Source: an uncultured Phycisphaerales bacterium (GTDB taxonomy: Bacteria; Planctomycetota; Phycisphaerae; Phycisphaerales; UBA1924). From it: a stretch of 5,250 nucleotides of DNA. Below are positions 1 to 5,250 of this stretch, piece by piece (the stretch's first letter is position 1; each line of letters opens with the position of its first letter). The notes under the pieces were generated by a model. That model had not been told where the DNA came from, did no database searches, and was given only the letters and a program-made list of their open reading frames with translations. The stretch covers positions 1 through 5,250 of the forward strand of contig CALAFV010000328.1 in assembly GCA_937891445.1 (NCBI GenBank). Direction: 5' to 3'. Position numbers and translations under genes: made by a program.

Positions 1-1448
1 TGGAAGTTCTTCTTGATCTCCTCGCGCGTGACGGGGTCGGCGCGGTCGAGCCACGAGAGGCCCGCGGCGTCCGCCTTCGCGGCGGCGAGCCGCTCCTCGG
101 CGAGGCGGCGGCAGGCGCGGCCCTTGATGGCGAGAACTTCCTCGGGGACCTCGCCCTCGACGTCGAGGGACTCGGCGTGCGTGGCGTAATCAACGGCGGC
201 GCCCGTGCGGCCGCGGTCCATGGCGCGGCGGGCGGCGGAGAGAAGGGCCTCGCGGACGGCGTCCTTGGAGACCGCGGAGCCGGCTCGGCCGGAGCGGACG
301 TCGTCGAGGACCATGGCGAAGAGTTCGGCCGCGCGGCGGTCGCTGCCGCCGGCGCCGCCGCTGTCCTGCTCCTGCGCGAGAGCAGCCTCGACGCGGGCCA
401 GGCCGAAGCGGGCCGCGGCGGCGTGCACAGAGTTGGGGTACTCGGTCAGGACTTCCTCGTAGCGCTCGCGAGCGGCGGTCAGGCCGCTGGAGCCGTCGAG
501 GTCGGCGGGCTCTCGCTCGTGGAGGTTGCCCATCAGCACGGCGATCTCGGCGCGGAGGGGGCTGAGTTTGTCGGCCAGGTTCGCGGCGAGGTCGAGTTCG
601 CGCCGGGCTCGCTCGAGGTTGCCCTGGGCGAGGTAGGCGCGGGCGAGCATGGCGCGAAGTTCGGCGCGGCGGTCCGTCGAGGCGTCGCCGACCTGCGGGA
701 TCTCGCGGACCAGTCGGTCCACGGCGGCGTCGGGGTGGCCGGAAGCGATCTGGAGTTCGGCCTGCCGCGCGATGGCCCACGCGCGGTCATCGGGAGGGAG
801 GCCGCGCTGGCTGAGCATCTCGTCGAGAAGGCTGAGGCCGGCGGTGGGTCGGCCGCGCGGAGCGCCGCGAGCGACCATGCCGGCGGCGATCTCGTGCTCG
901 ATGATCTGCGTCACCAGGCGCCGGCGGAGGTCGGCGCTGGAGTCGGGGAGCGAGCGCACACGCTCGGCGGCGGGGGCGATGTCGCCCAGGGCGATCTGCG
1001 AGCGGGCGAGTTGGTAGACCTCGATGGGGGTGAGTTGGGCGCCGAGTTGCTCGGCGCGGTGGTAGTCCTCGACGATGGCCTTGTTGTTGGCGGCGAGGTC
1101 CTGGCCGATGGTCTGCTGGCCGATGAACAGGGCGCGGGCGCGGAGGCGGAAGAGTTCGGCGCGATCGGCGGCGCGGCCTTCCTGCGCGGCCTTGAGGCCG
1201 GGGCCGTTGAGCAGCGCGAGGGCCTCTTCGTGCTTGTGCTGGTCGAGGAGGGCGCGGGCCTCGGCGAGAGGCCTTTCGGCGGGGGAAGACTGCTGGAGGG
1301 CGCGGGCGATAACGCCGGCGATCAGCAGGAGCAGGCCGACGGCCAGACCGGCGATGGGGAGCAGAGCCCGCCACGAAGGGCGCGGGCCGTCGCTGCCGCG
1401 AAGCGGATGCACTGAGGAATCGGCGTGCTGGATCGGCGTCTCCGCCAC
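1..1448 (-). CDS. Membrane-anchored TPR-type helical-repeat protein, 3' end outside window
   Basis: The minus-strand frame is open from the in-frame TGA at 1514-1512 to the window edge. The first plausible start is the GTG at 1448-1446, preceded by AGGGG with 7-base spacing; no in-frame ATG lies near it. A later GTG at 1412 is a weaker choice. The 482 visible residues begin with a short polar tail (1-28), a single membrane helix (about 29-49, with LLPIAGLAVGLLLLIAGVIA) and then helix pairs typical of tetratricopeptide repeats: AEARALLDQHKHEEALALL (62-80), VYQLARSQIALGDIAPAAERV (144-164), ELQIASGHPDAAVDRLV (231-247), the best unit LARAYLAQGNLERARRELD (268-286), and ERYEEVLTEYPNSVHAAAARFGLA (328-351). 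A Gly/Ser break (362-369) precedes further helices and an acidic-basic C-terminal part. Such proteins usually act as scaffolds for protein complexes, here outside the membrane if the helix is a signal anchor. The partner is unknown. It may have its own promoter, given the 190-base spacer. Confidence 0.85.
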   Translation of the reverse strand, partial: MAETPIQHADSSVHPLRGSDGPRPSWRALLPIAGLAVGLLLLIAGVIARALQQSSPAERPLAEARALLDQHKHEEALALLNGPGLKAAQEGRAADRAELFRLRARALFIGQQTIGQDLAANNKAIVEDYHRAEQLGAQLTPIEVYQLARSQIALGDIAPAAERVRSLPDSSADLRRRLVTQIIEHEIAAGMVARGAPRGRPTAGLSLLDEMLSQRGLPPDDRAWAIARQAELQIASGHPDAAVDRLVREIPQVGDASTDRRAELRAMLARAYLAQGNLERARRELDLAANLADKLSPLRAEIAVLMGNLHEREPADLDGSSGLTAARERYEEVLTEYPNSVHAAAARFGLARVEAALAQEQDSGGAGGSDRRAAELFAMVLDDVRSGRAGSAVSKDAVREALLSAARRAMDRGRTGAAVDYATHAESLDVEGEVPEEVLAIKGRACRRLAEERLAAAKADAAGLSWLDRADPVTREEIKKNF

Positions 1449-1469
1449 CGCGGCGCCCCTGGGTGGACC

Positions 1470-1490
1470 CCGCGCGCCTCCTGCGCGCGG
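1470..1490 (-). promoter_or_regulatory. Perfect 8-bp leader hairpin with AGGAG in its loop
   Basis: On the minus strand CCGCGCGC and GCGCGCGG flank the loop AGGAG (plus positions 1482-1478). The hairpin ends 21 bases before the proposed GTG start of the TPR gene. The loop matches a Shine-Dalgarno core but is about 29 bases from the start, too far for direct use, and no start codon lies at the right distance. A second Shine-Dalgarno-like AGGGG sits 7 bases before the GTG. Whether the hairpin regulates translation is a guess. Confidence 0.35.
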
Positions 1491-1528
1491 CCCCCCGGCC
1501 CCCGGAAACGGTCATGAACACAGCACGG

Positions 1529-1549
1529 CGGCCGCCCGCAAGGCGGCCG
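1529..1549 (-). other. Perfect 8-bp hairpin in the spacer between RDD and TPR genes
   Basis: On the minus strand CGGCCGCC and GGCGGCCG flank a TTGCG loop. It lies about 90 bases after the RDD stop and about 80 bases before the TPR start. No U run follows, so it is not a standard intrinsic terminator; it could be part of a Rho-dependent end, an RNA-stability element or a leader structure. Confidence 0.5.
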
Positions 1550-1638
1550 AGCGCAGCACTTATCGGGCGACCGGTGGCCGCCGCTTGACCGAACCTGCGC
1601 TTGTTGCGCAATCCGTGCCCGATCCGGCCCGAGTGCGG

Positions 1639-3402
1639 TCATTCGGGGGAGTCGGCCTCGGGGTCGCGGCGGACGACGACGGCGGTGCCGGCGAGGAGGT
1701 CGCCGGGGTGGCGGCCGGCGGGGTCCACGAAGAGCCAGATGGCCAGGGGCGGGAGGGCCCAGCGGACGAGGTTGCGGAGGGCGGCCTGCGCGAAGGTTGG
1801 GGGCTCGGCCGCCGCGCGGCGGGGCGCCGCGAGGGGAACGCCGGTATCGGCGGGGGCGGGGCGCGGGACGCGGATGACCTCGCAGCCGGCGAGGGCCTTG
1901 CCGATCGAGCGGCCGAAGAGGTACTCGGCGGTGGTGGTGTGGGCCCAGGTGACGACGAGGGCCAGGCCGAGAGCGGCGAGTTCGCGCCCGCCGCCGTCGC
2001 CGGCGCCGGTGGCGCCGAAGAGGGCGGGGCCGAGGAGTTCGTTGGTCGGCACGTCCATCATCCACGCGCCGGCGACCAGGCCCAGAAGGAGGTCGGCCAT
2101 CCCGGCGGCGATGCGGCGGCCGGGCTCGGCGATGGTCACGCCGGCAGGGAGCGGCGGGGGGCGCCGGCCCTCGGGGCGGAGGATGAACAGCAGGACCGTG
2201 ACCATCACAAGAATGAGTGCGACGGCCAGGAGGCGGAACTGCTGGCTGGCGACCAGCGAGGGACCGGTGGCGGCGCCGTCGTAGAGCGTGCGGCCGGTGA
2301 GGGCAGAGACTTCGCGGAGGCGCAAGGGGGCCGCTGGACGGCCGCTGGCAGGGGCGGGTGTTGTGGACGAGGATGCGACGTCGGGGTCGAGCCAGAGGAG
2401 GGCGAGTTCGCCGGCGGCATCGAGGGGGATGGGTTGGGCGTTGGAGGGGACGCCGTCGAGCGTGGCGGCGTGGAAGACGCCGCCGCCGGGGCCGGGACGG
2501 ATGAGGTCGATGGCGAGGCGGCCGGCATCGTCGGCGCGGAGGCGCATGAGGCGGCCACCGACGGCGAGGATTGTGCCGCCCGCCGGGGCGTCGCCCCAGC
2601 GCAGGTCGTGGCGGCGCCAGAGGGAGGCAACGTCGGCCTCCGGGCCGGAGAGAGCCGCGGGGGCGAGGGTGCGGATCTCCCACATCGCGGCGCGGGGGCC
2701 GGTGGAGGTGATGAGGATCAGGCCGGTCTCGTCGCCGACCAGGGCCGGATCGGGGCCGAGGTCACGCACACATTCGGTTGGGATAGGAATGTCGATCCAC
2801 CGGGCGCCGTCGAGGGCGAGCAGTTGCCACGGCGACTCGCCGGACGAGCCGGGGCGGTGGAGGAGGGCGGCGGGTCCGGTGGCGGAGGCGGCGAAGGCCG
2901 CGAGGGCGGCGTCGCCGGGGAGCGCGGGGAGGACGCGCAGGCGGCCCGGAGGCTGGGTCTCCCAGATGCCGGCGACGATGCGCTCCGCGCTGGCCATCAT
3001 CACGCGGCGGAGGGCGGTCGGATCGGTCGCGGGATAGCGCGGGAAGACGAGATAGACGCGGTTGTCCCACGACGCGAGGGCCTCCGGGGCCTCGGCGAGC
3101 CACGCGGCGGTGCGGACCGTGCCGCGCGGCACCCCTCCCCCCCCGCCGCTCCCCCCACTTCCCACCGCCGGGCTCCGACCGCCGGGCTCCGCGCCCGTGC
3201 GCGGCGGGAGGTGGACCAGGGTGGGCTTCTGGTTCGGGCCGGTCGGGATGATGCCCCAGCCGTGGGCCTCGCGGTAGGTGACCGGAGGCTGCGCGTCCGC
3301 CTGCCGGGCAAGAGCGCGCGCGGCGGGGAGGGCCAAGGCCAGCACAAGCAGGATGAGCAGCACGCCGAGCGGACGCCGCGGCGCGGGGAGGCGCTGGTGC
3401 AT
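1639..3402 (-). CDS. RDD family membrane protein with large exported N-terminal domain, 587 aa
   Basis: I chose the ATG at 3402-3400, 28 bases after the lipoprotein stop, because it places a typical signal peptide first: R9-R10, a Leu-rich core (11-26) and an A-L-A cleavage motif at 30-32. An earlier in-frame TTG at 3489 would bury that peptide and overlap the upstream gene. No clear ribosome binding site is visible. Residues 33-388 are exported, rich in strands and Gly/Pro, with repeated segments such as WQLLALDGARWIDIP, LILITSTGPRAAMWEI and LALLWLDPD that suggest a propeller-like fold. Residues 78-90 are a Ser/Gly linker. A transmembrane helix follows (389-409), then an RDD domain (about 425-580): helix with R429, R430 and D437, a second segment ending in GRSIGKALAGCEVI, and a third helix (541-559) followed by VDPAGRHPGDLLAGTAVV. 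RDD domains are mostly of unknown function, with ion transport reported for a few members. The role here is unknown. Confidence 0.9.
   Translation of the reverse strand: MHQRLPAPRRPLGVLLILLVLALALPAARALARQADAQPPVTYREAHGWGIIPTGPNQKPTLVHLPPRTGAEPGGRSPAVGSGGSGGGGGVPRGTVRTAAWLAEAPEALASWDNRVYLVFPRYPATDPTALRRVMMASAERIVAGIWETQPPGRLRVLPALPGDAALAAFAASATGPAALLHRPGSSGESPWQLLALDGARWIDIPIPTECVRDLGPDPALVGDETGLILITSTGPRAAMWEIRTLAPAALSGPEADVASLWRRHDLRWGDAPAGGTILAVGGRLMRLRADDAGRLAIDLIRPGPGGGVFHAATLDGVPSNAQPIPLDAAGELALLWLDPDVASSSTTPAPASGRPAAPLRLREVSALTGRTLYDGAATGPSLVASQQFRLLAVALILVMVTVLLFILRPEGRRPPPLPAGVTIAEPGRRIAAGMADLLLGLVAGAWMMDVPTNELLGPALFGATGAGDGGGRELAALGLALVVTWAHTTTAEYLFGRSIGKALAGCEVIRVPRPAPADTGVPLAAPRRAAAEPPTFAQAALRNLVRWALPPLAIWLFVDPAGRHPGDLLAGTAVVVRRDPEADSPE
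3132..3191. repeat. C-rich homopolymer tracts and a 14-bp tandem duplication inside the RDD gene
   Basis: Positions 3132-3144 hold C4-T-C8, followed by another C6 run (3151-3156). Directly beside it, accgccgggctccg occurs twice in tandem (3164-3177 and 3178-3191). The segment codes for the Ser/Gly/Pro linker after the signal peptide (around residues 71-91). Since 14 is not a multiple of three, the two copies are read in different frames (GAEPGG versus SPAVG). The tract is prone to slippage and read error. On the coding (minus) strand it has four G runs of at least three, enough for a G-quadruplex. Confidence 0.8.
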
Positions 3403-3430
3403 TGCCGTGGATGGTAGAGGCAACCGGCCG

Positions 3431-4357
3431 CTACCGGGCGGGGCCGGGGGGCAAGGCCGGAGCCATGGCCTGCTCGGTGTCGAGGTCAACGGTGCGCTCG
3501 ACGCCCATGACGCGGCGGAGGGTGTCGAACTCGAACGCGTCGGTGCTGATGCGCCGGGCGCCGTCGGAGGGGGCGTCCATCGTCAGACGCACCTCGATGC
3601 CGCTCTCGGGCTCGAGGACGTTGATGCGGGTGGCGATGCGCGGGCCGACGGCCAGATTGGCGACCTCGGCGTGGTCGTACTCGTCCAGGTCGGCGACGAG
3701 CGTGAGCCGGCGGCCAGAGTCGAAGAGTTCGATCTTCCGCGGCTCGTACGACTGCGGGTCGAGCCAGAGGCGCTGGTACCCCTCGTCGCGGATCCGCGTC
3801 GTCACGCCCAGCAGCGTGCCATCACTGGACCACTGCGTCGCGCCGACAGCCGGGGGCTCTGGGAGGGGAACGATGCCCAGCACCCGGATCAAATCCAGCG
3901 GATGGATCGTGATCCCGACGCGGCGGCGGGCGTTGTCGAAGTTGTCGAACCGCCCGATGTACGCGGTGCGTTCCTCGCGCAGGTCGAACCACCAGTACCG
4001 CTCGCCGTCGCCGCCGAACCAGAAGACGCGGTGGCCCGCCTTGCCGAGGCTCATCGCGAGGTGGTCGGGGAGGACGACCTGGATCGTCCCCTCGGCCTGG
4101 TCCACCTGGCGGTCGCCGTTCTCATCGATGTACGTGATGCGCGAGACGTGATGAGCGAAGAGGCTCTTGAGCGGCGCAACGCGCGCGTTGTACGCCGCGG
4201 CGACGTCGGCGTACGAAGGAAGCGGCCGCGTGATCGGCGCGGTCGGGGTGCGGGCCTCATCCTCCGGCAGGCCGGGAGAGGTGCAGGCGGTCAGCGCAAG
4301 GGGAAGCACGAGCGCGAGAGCCGCGGCGAGTCTGTGCGTGCGGGCTCGGCTCGGCAT
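3431..4357 (-). CDS. Lipoprotein, LolA/LolB-like outer membrane lipoprotein family (tentative), 308 aa
   Basis: The ATG at 4357-4355 is preceded by GAGG about 8 bases upstream, a reasonable ribosome binding site. The N-terminus is a lipoprotein signal peptide: Arg/His-rich residues 1-9, a hydrophobic core 10-21, and a lipobox L22-T23-A24-C25, so the mature protein should be lipidated at C25. A Pro/Thr-rich linker (26-47) precedes the folded domain. That domain opens with a helix (YADVAAAYNARVAPLKSLFA) and continues with alternating strands, including VVLPDHLAMSLGK (94-106), VFWFGGDGERYWWFDL (111-126), YIGRFDN (133-139), QRLWLDPQSYEPRKIEL (195-211) and ISTDAFEF (270-277). This pattern, a helix then a curved sheet with a lipid-facing cavity and an 'LDP.sy.p..i' strand, is what LolA/LolB-type proteins show; the assignment is by pattern only. 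Residues 78-89 match an EF-hand loop except for Gly at position 6. It lies between two closely spaced genes, suggesting a shared operon. Confidence 0.9.
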   Translation of the reverse strand: MPSRARTHRLAAALALVLPLALTACTSPGLPEDEARTPTAPITRPLPSYADVAAAYNARVAPLKSLFAHHVSRITYIDENGDRQVDQAEGTIQVVLPDHLAMSLGKAGHRVFWFGGDGERYWWFDLREERTAYIGRFDNFDNARRRVGITIHPLDLIRVLGIVPLPEPPAVGATQWSSDGTLLGVTTRIRDEGYQRLWLDPQSYEPRKIELFDSGRRLTLVADLDEYDHAEVANLAVGPRIATRINVLEPESGIEVRLTMDAPSDGARRISTDAFEFDTLRRVMGVERTVDLDTEQAMAPALPPGPAR

Positions 4358-4384
4358 GCGGTGTCCCTCGCGTGGTGTGTCTGT

Positions 4385-4939
4385 CTAGCGCTCGGGAGAC
4401 GCGGCGGGTTCATCGCCGGTGATGGCCTTCATCTGCTCGATGACCGCGGCGATCGTCTCCTCGTCCAGCGCGGGATCGGTCACCTCAACCAGCGGCGGGC
4501 CCTTGGGCGGGCGCTCGACGCCGCGCTCGCGCACGAGCAGCCGCCCCGGCTCGCTGCTCTCGAGGGCCAGCACGCGGCGGCGGATCAGCAGCAGCGCCAG
4601 CACGAAGCGGAAGGCGACCTTCCGCGGGTCGGTCTCCTCGGCCAGTTGCTCGAAGAGGTCCAGCAGCGACTCATCATCCGCCAGCACACGCCGCGGCGCG
4701 TTGGGGGCGGCCATGACGGCGCGCCACGAGGCGAAGAGCCGGCGGCCCGCCGCCGCGTCGGGGCGAGCGCCGGAGTTCCACGCCTCGAGCGAGTAGTCCT
4801 CGCGCTCCAGGTCATCGACCCCCTCGGGCTCGACGAGCGCGGCGATGTACGTCTCCCCAACGCCGATCTGCCGGCCGGTGGCGCGGCAGACGCCGGTGGG
4901 ATGGGCAATGTGAAACGTGGGTTTCCCAAGAGCGGCCAT
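4385..4939 (-). CDS. Conserved-looking hypothetical protein, 184 aa
   Basis: The start is the ATG at 4939-4937; the stop is the TAG at 4387-4385. No good ribosome binding site precedes it, but TACACT (plus positions 4953-4948), resembling a -10 box, ends 8 bases before the start codon, so a leaderless message is possible. The protein is soluble, without signal peptide. Residues 15-54 carry a GVCRATGRQIGVGETY motif with the only cysteine (C18), followed by a REDYSLEAW segment. Residues 68-73 are LFASWR, residues 87-107 are an acidic helix (ADDESLLDLFEQLAEETDP), and residues 108-126 form a hydrophobic, Arg-flanked helix around FRFVLALLLIRRRVL. The C-terminus is DPALDEETIAAVIEQM plus a polar tail. 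I recall similar proteins from planctomycetes, always of unknown function. It is followed after 27 bases by the lipoprotein gene and probably shares its transcript. Confidence 0.85.
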   Translation of the reverse strand: MAALGKPTFHIAHPTGVCRATGRQIGVGETYIAALVEPEGVDDLEREDYSLEAWNSGARPDAAAGRRLFASWRAVMAAPNAPRRVLADDESLLDLFEQLAEETDPRKVAFRFVLALLLIRRRVLALESSEPGRLLVRERGVERPPKGPPLVEVTDPALDEETIAAVIEQMKAITGDEPAASPER

Positions 4940-4958
4940 GGCGCGGCAGTGTAGGGGC

Positions 4959-5054
4959 GGGGAGGAAAGAGGAAACAGGAAGCGGGAAACAGACAGCGGG
5001 GATGGCTCCCGACGTGAAATCTGTTTCCTTCTTCCTCTTTCCTTCTTCCTCCCC
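4959..5054. repeat. 35-bp imperfect purine/pyrimidine inverted repeat made of 14-bp units
   Basis: The left arm (4959-4993, purine-rich on the plus strand) and the right arm (5020-5054, pyrimidine-rich) are reverse complements at 30 of 35 positions, around a 26-base loop (4994-5019). The loop contains a small nested hairpin, GGGA-TGGC-TCCC (4999-5010). The right arm is a perfect tandem pair of the 14-mer tttccttcttcctc (5024-5037 and 5038-5051). The left arm holds two diverged copies in the opposite orientation (4962-4975, 12 of 14 identical; 4976-4989, 11 of 14). It begins at the stop codon of the zinc-ribbon-like gene and fills most of the spacer before the 184-residue gene. In the transcript it would fold as a long hairpin directly after the stop codon, so it may end or protect the upstream message. 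There is no terminal U run of the usual kind. Confidence 0.85.
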
Positions 5055-5250
5055 TAGCAACTCACCTGAAACGAGCGCTGGCTCGTGCCGCCGGGGCCGA
5101 TCATGAAGTGGATCGTCTTGCCGCACTTGGGGCAGCGGCCGTCGTAGCCGGTGCCGGCGCGGTTGCGGTAGGCGCGGGTGTACGCCCCGGCGCAGGTGAA
5201 CCACAGGGAAAGCCAGGGACGCCCCCCCCCTCCCCCATCACCCCGTCCCC
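5054..5250 (-). CDS. Small zinc-ribbon-like protein, C-terminal part (5' end outside window)
   Basis: The minus-strand frame ending at the TAG at 5056-5054 stays open to the window edge and gives 64 complete codons, with no ATG, GTG or TTG in frame, so the start is probably outside. The visible part is a Gly/Arg-rich stretch, then a compact domain with PWLSLWFTCAGAY, an RNRAGTGYDGRC segment, a CPKC knuckle (codons at 5134-5123), IGPGGTSQR and a terminal VSC. Three cysteines before the last residue (one in WFTC, two in CPKC) suggest a small zinc ribbon with an incomplete ligand set; a fourth ligand could be the His after the knuckle or the terminal Cys. From memory, short proteins with this PWLS..F.C and GRCPKC pattern occur in planctomycetes without a known function. 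The Gly-rich start of the fragment is coded by G runs up to nine bases long, where a sequencing indel would change the frame. I am fairly sure it is a real gene and unsure of its role. Confidence 0.7.
   Translation of the reverse strand, partial: GRGDGGGGGRPWLSLWFTCAGAYTRAYRNRAGTGYDGRCPKCGKTIHFMIGPGGTSQRSFQVSC

Noticed and set aside
177..1415. 412-codon plus-strand open frame over the TPR gene
   Set aside because: It is rich in Gly, Ala and Glu with no domain pattern, while the minus-strand frame gives coherent TPR helices and a membrane anchor.
1596..1610. Short 5-bp hairpin just after the RDD gene as a terminator
   Set aside because: The stem is weak (TGCGC/GCGCA) and no T run follows on the minus strand.
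787..1611. 274-codon minus-strand frame with an ATG at 1611
   Set aside because: It is very rich in Arg and Pro, as expected for an off-frame reading of GC-rich DNA; the neighbouring minus frame holds the TPR protein.
1075..3417. 780-codon plus-strand open frame covering the RDD gene and the TPR start region
   Set aside because: It is antisense to genes with clear domains, has low-complexity Gly/Ala/Arg composition and spans the spacer between two real genes.
3403..3489. Upstream TTG start (3489) for the RDD gene
   Set aside because: It would add 29 Pro-rich residues before the signal peptide and overlap the lipoprotein gene; the ATG at 3402 fits better.
3278..4954. 558-codon plus-strand open frame across three genes
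   Set aside because: It is antisense to the lipoprotein and the 184-residue gene and crosses their boundaries; the protein is compositionally biased and shows no motif.
4812..5204. 130-codon minus-strand frame over the inverted repeat
   Set aside because: It is out of frame with both flanking genes, reads through the repeat, and loses the CPKC motif seen in the proper frame.

Overview
The window looks like chromosomal DNA from a high-GC bacterium, most likely a planctomycete (possibly of the Phycisphaerae type). The reasons are the strong preference for C or G at third codon positions, several poorly characterised secreted or membrane proteins in a row, and two small proteins that resemble families I remember from planctomycete genomes. 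No database search was possible, so the taxon is an inference.

All five genes that I accept lie on the minus strand, so the window is read from right to left. They are: (1) the C-terminal part of a small cysteine-containing (zinc-ribbon-like) protein, 5054 to beyond 5250; (2) a 184-residue conserved-looking protein of unknown function, 4385-4939; (3) a 308-residue lipoprotein with a LolA/LolB-like look, 3431-4357; (4) a 587-residue protein with a signal peptide, a large exported domain and a C-terminal RDD membrane domain, 1639-3402; (5) a membrane-anchored TPR-type helical-repeat protein from a GTG start at 1448, running off the left edge.

Genes 2, 3 and 4 are separated by only 27 and 28 bases and probably form one operon. 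A 114-base spacer separates genes 1 and 2. It carries a 35-base imperfect inverted repeat of purine-rich/pyrimidine-rich sequence, built from four copies of a 14-base unit. A 190-base spacer separates genes 4 and 5 and carries two perfect 8-base-pair hairpins, which makes it the likely leader or promoter region of the TPR gene.

Taken together, genes 3 to 5 all place protein outside the cytoplasmic membrane: a lipoprotein, an RDD membrane protein with an exported sensor-like or propeller-like domain, and a TPR scaffold. This suggests an envelope-related function, but nothing in the sequence fixes a pathway. No RNA genes, CRISPR arrays, insertion sequences or phage genes were seen. The many long plus-strand open frames are GC-driven shadows.
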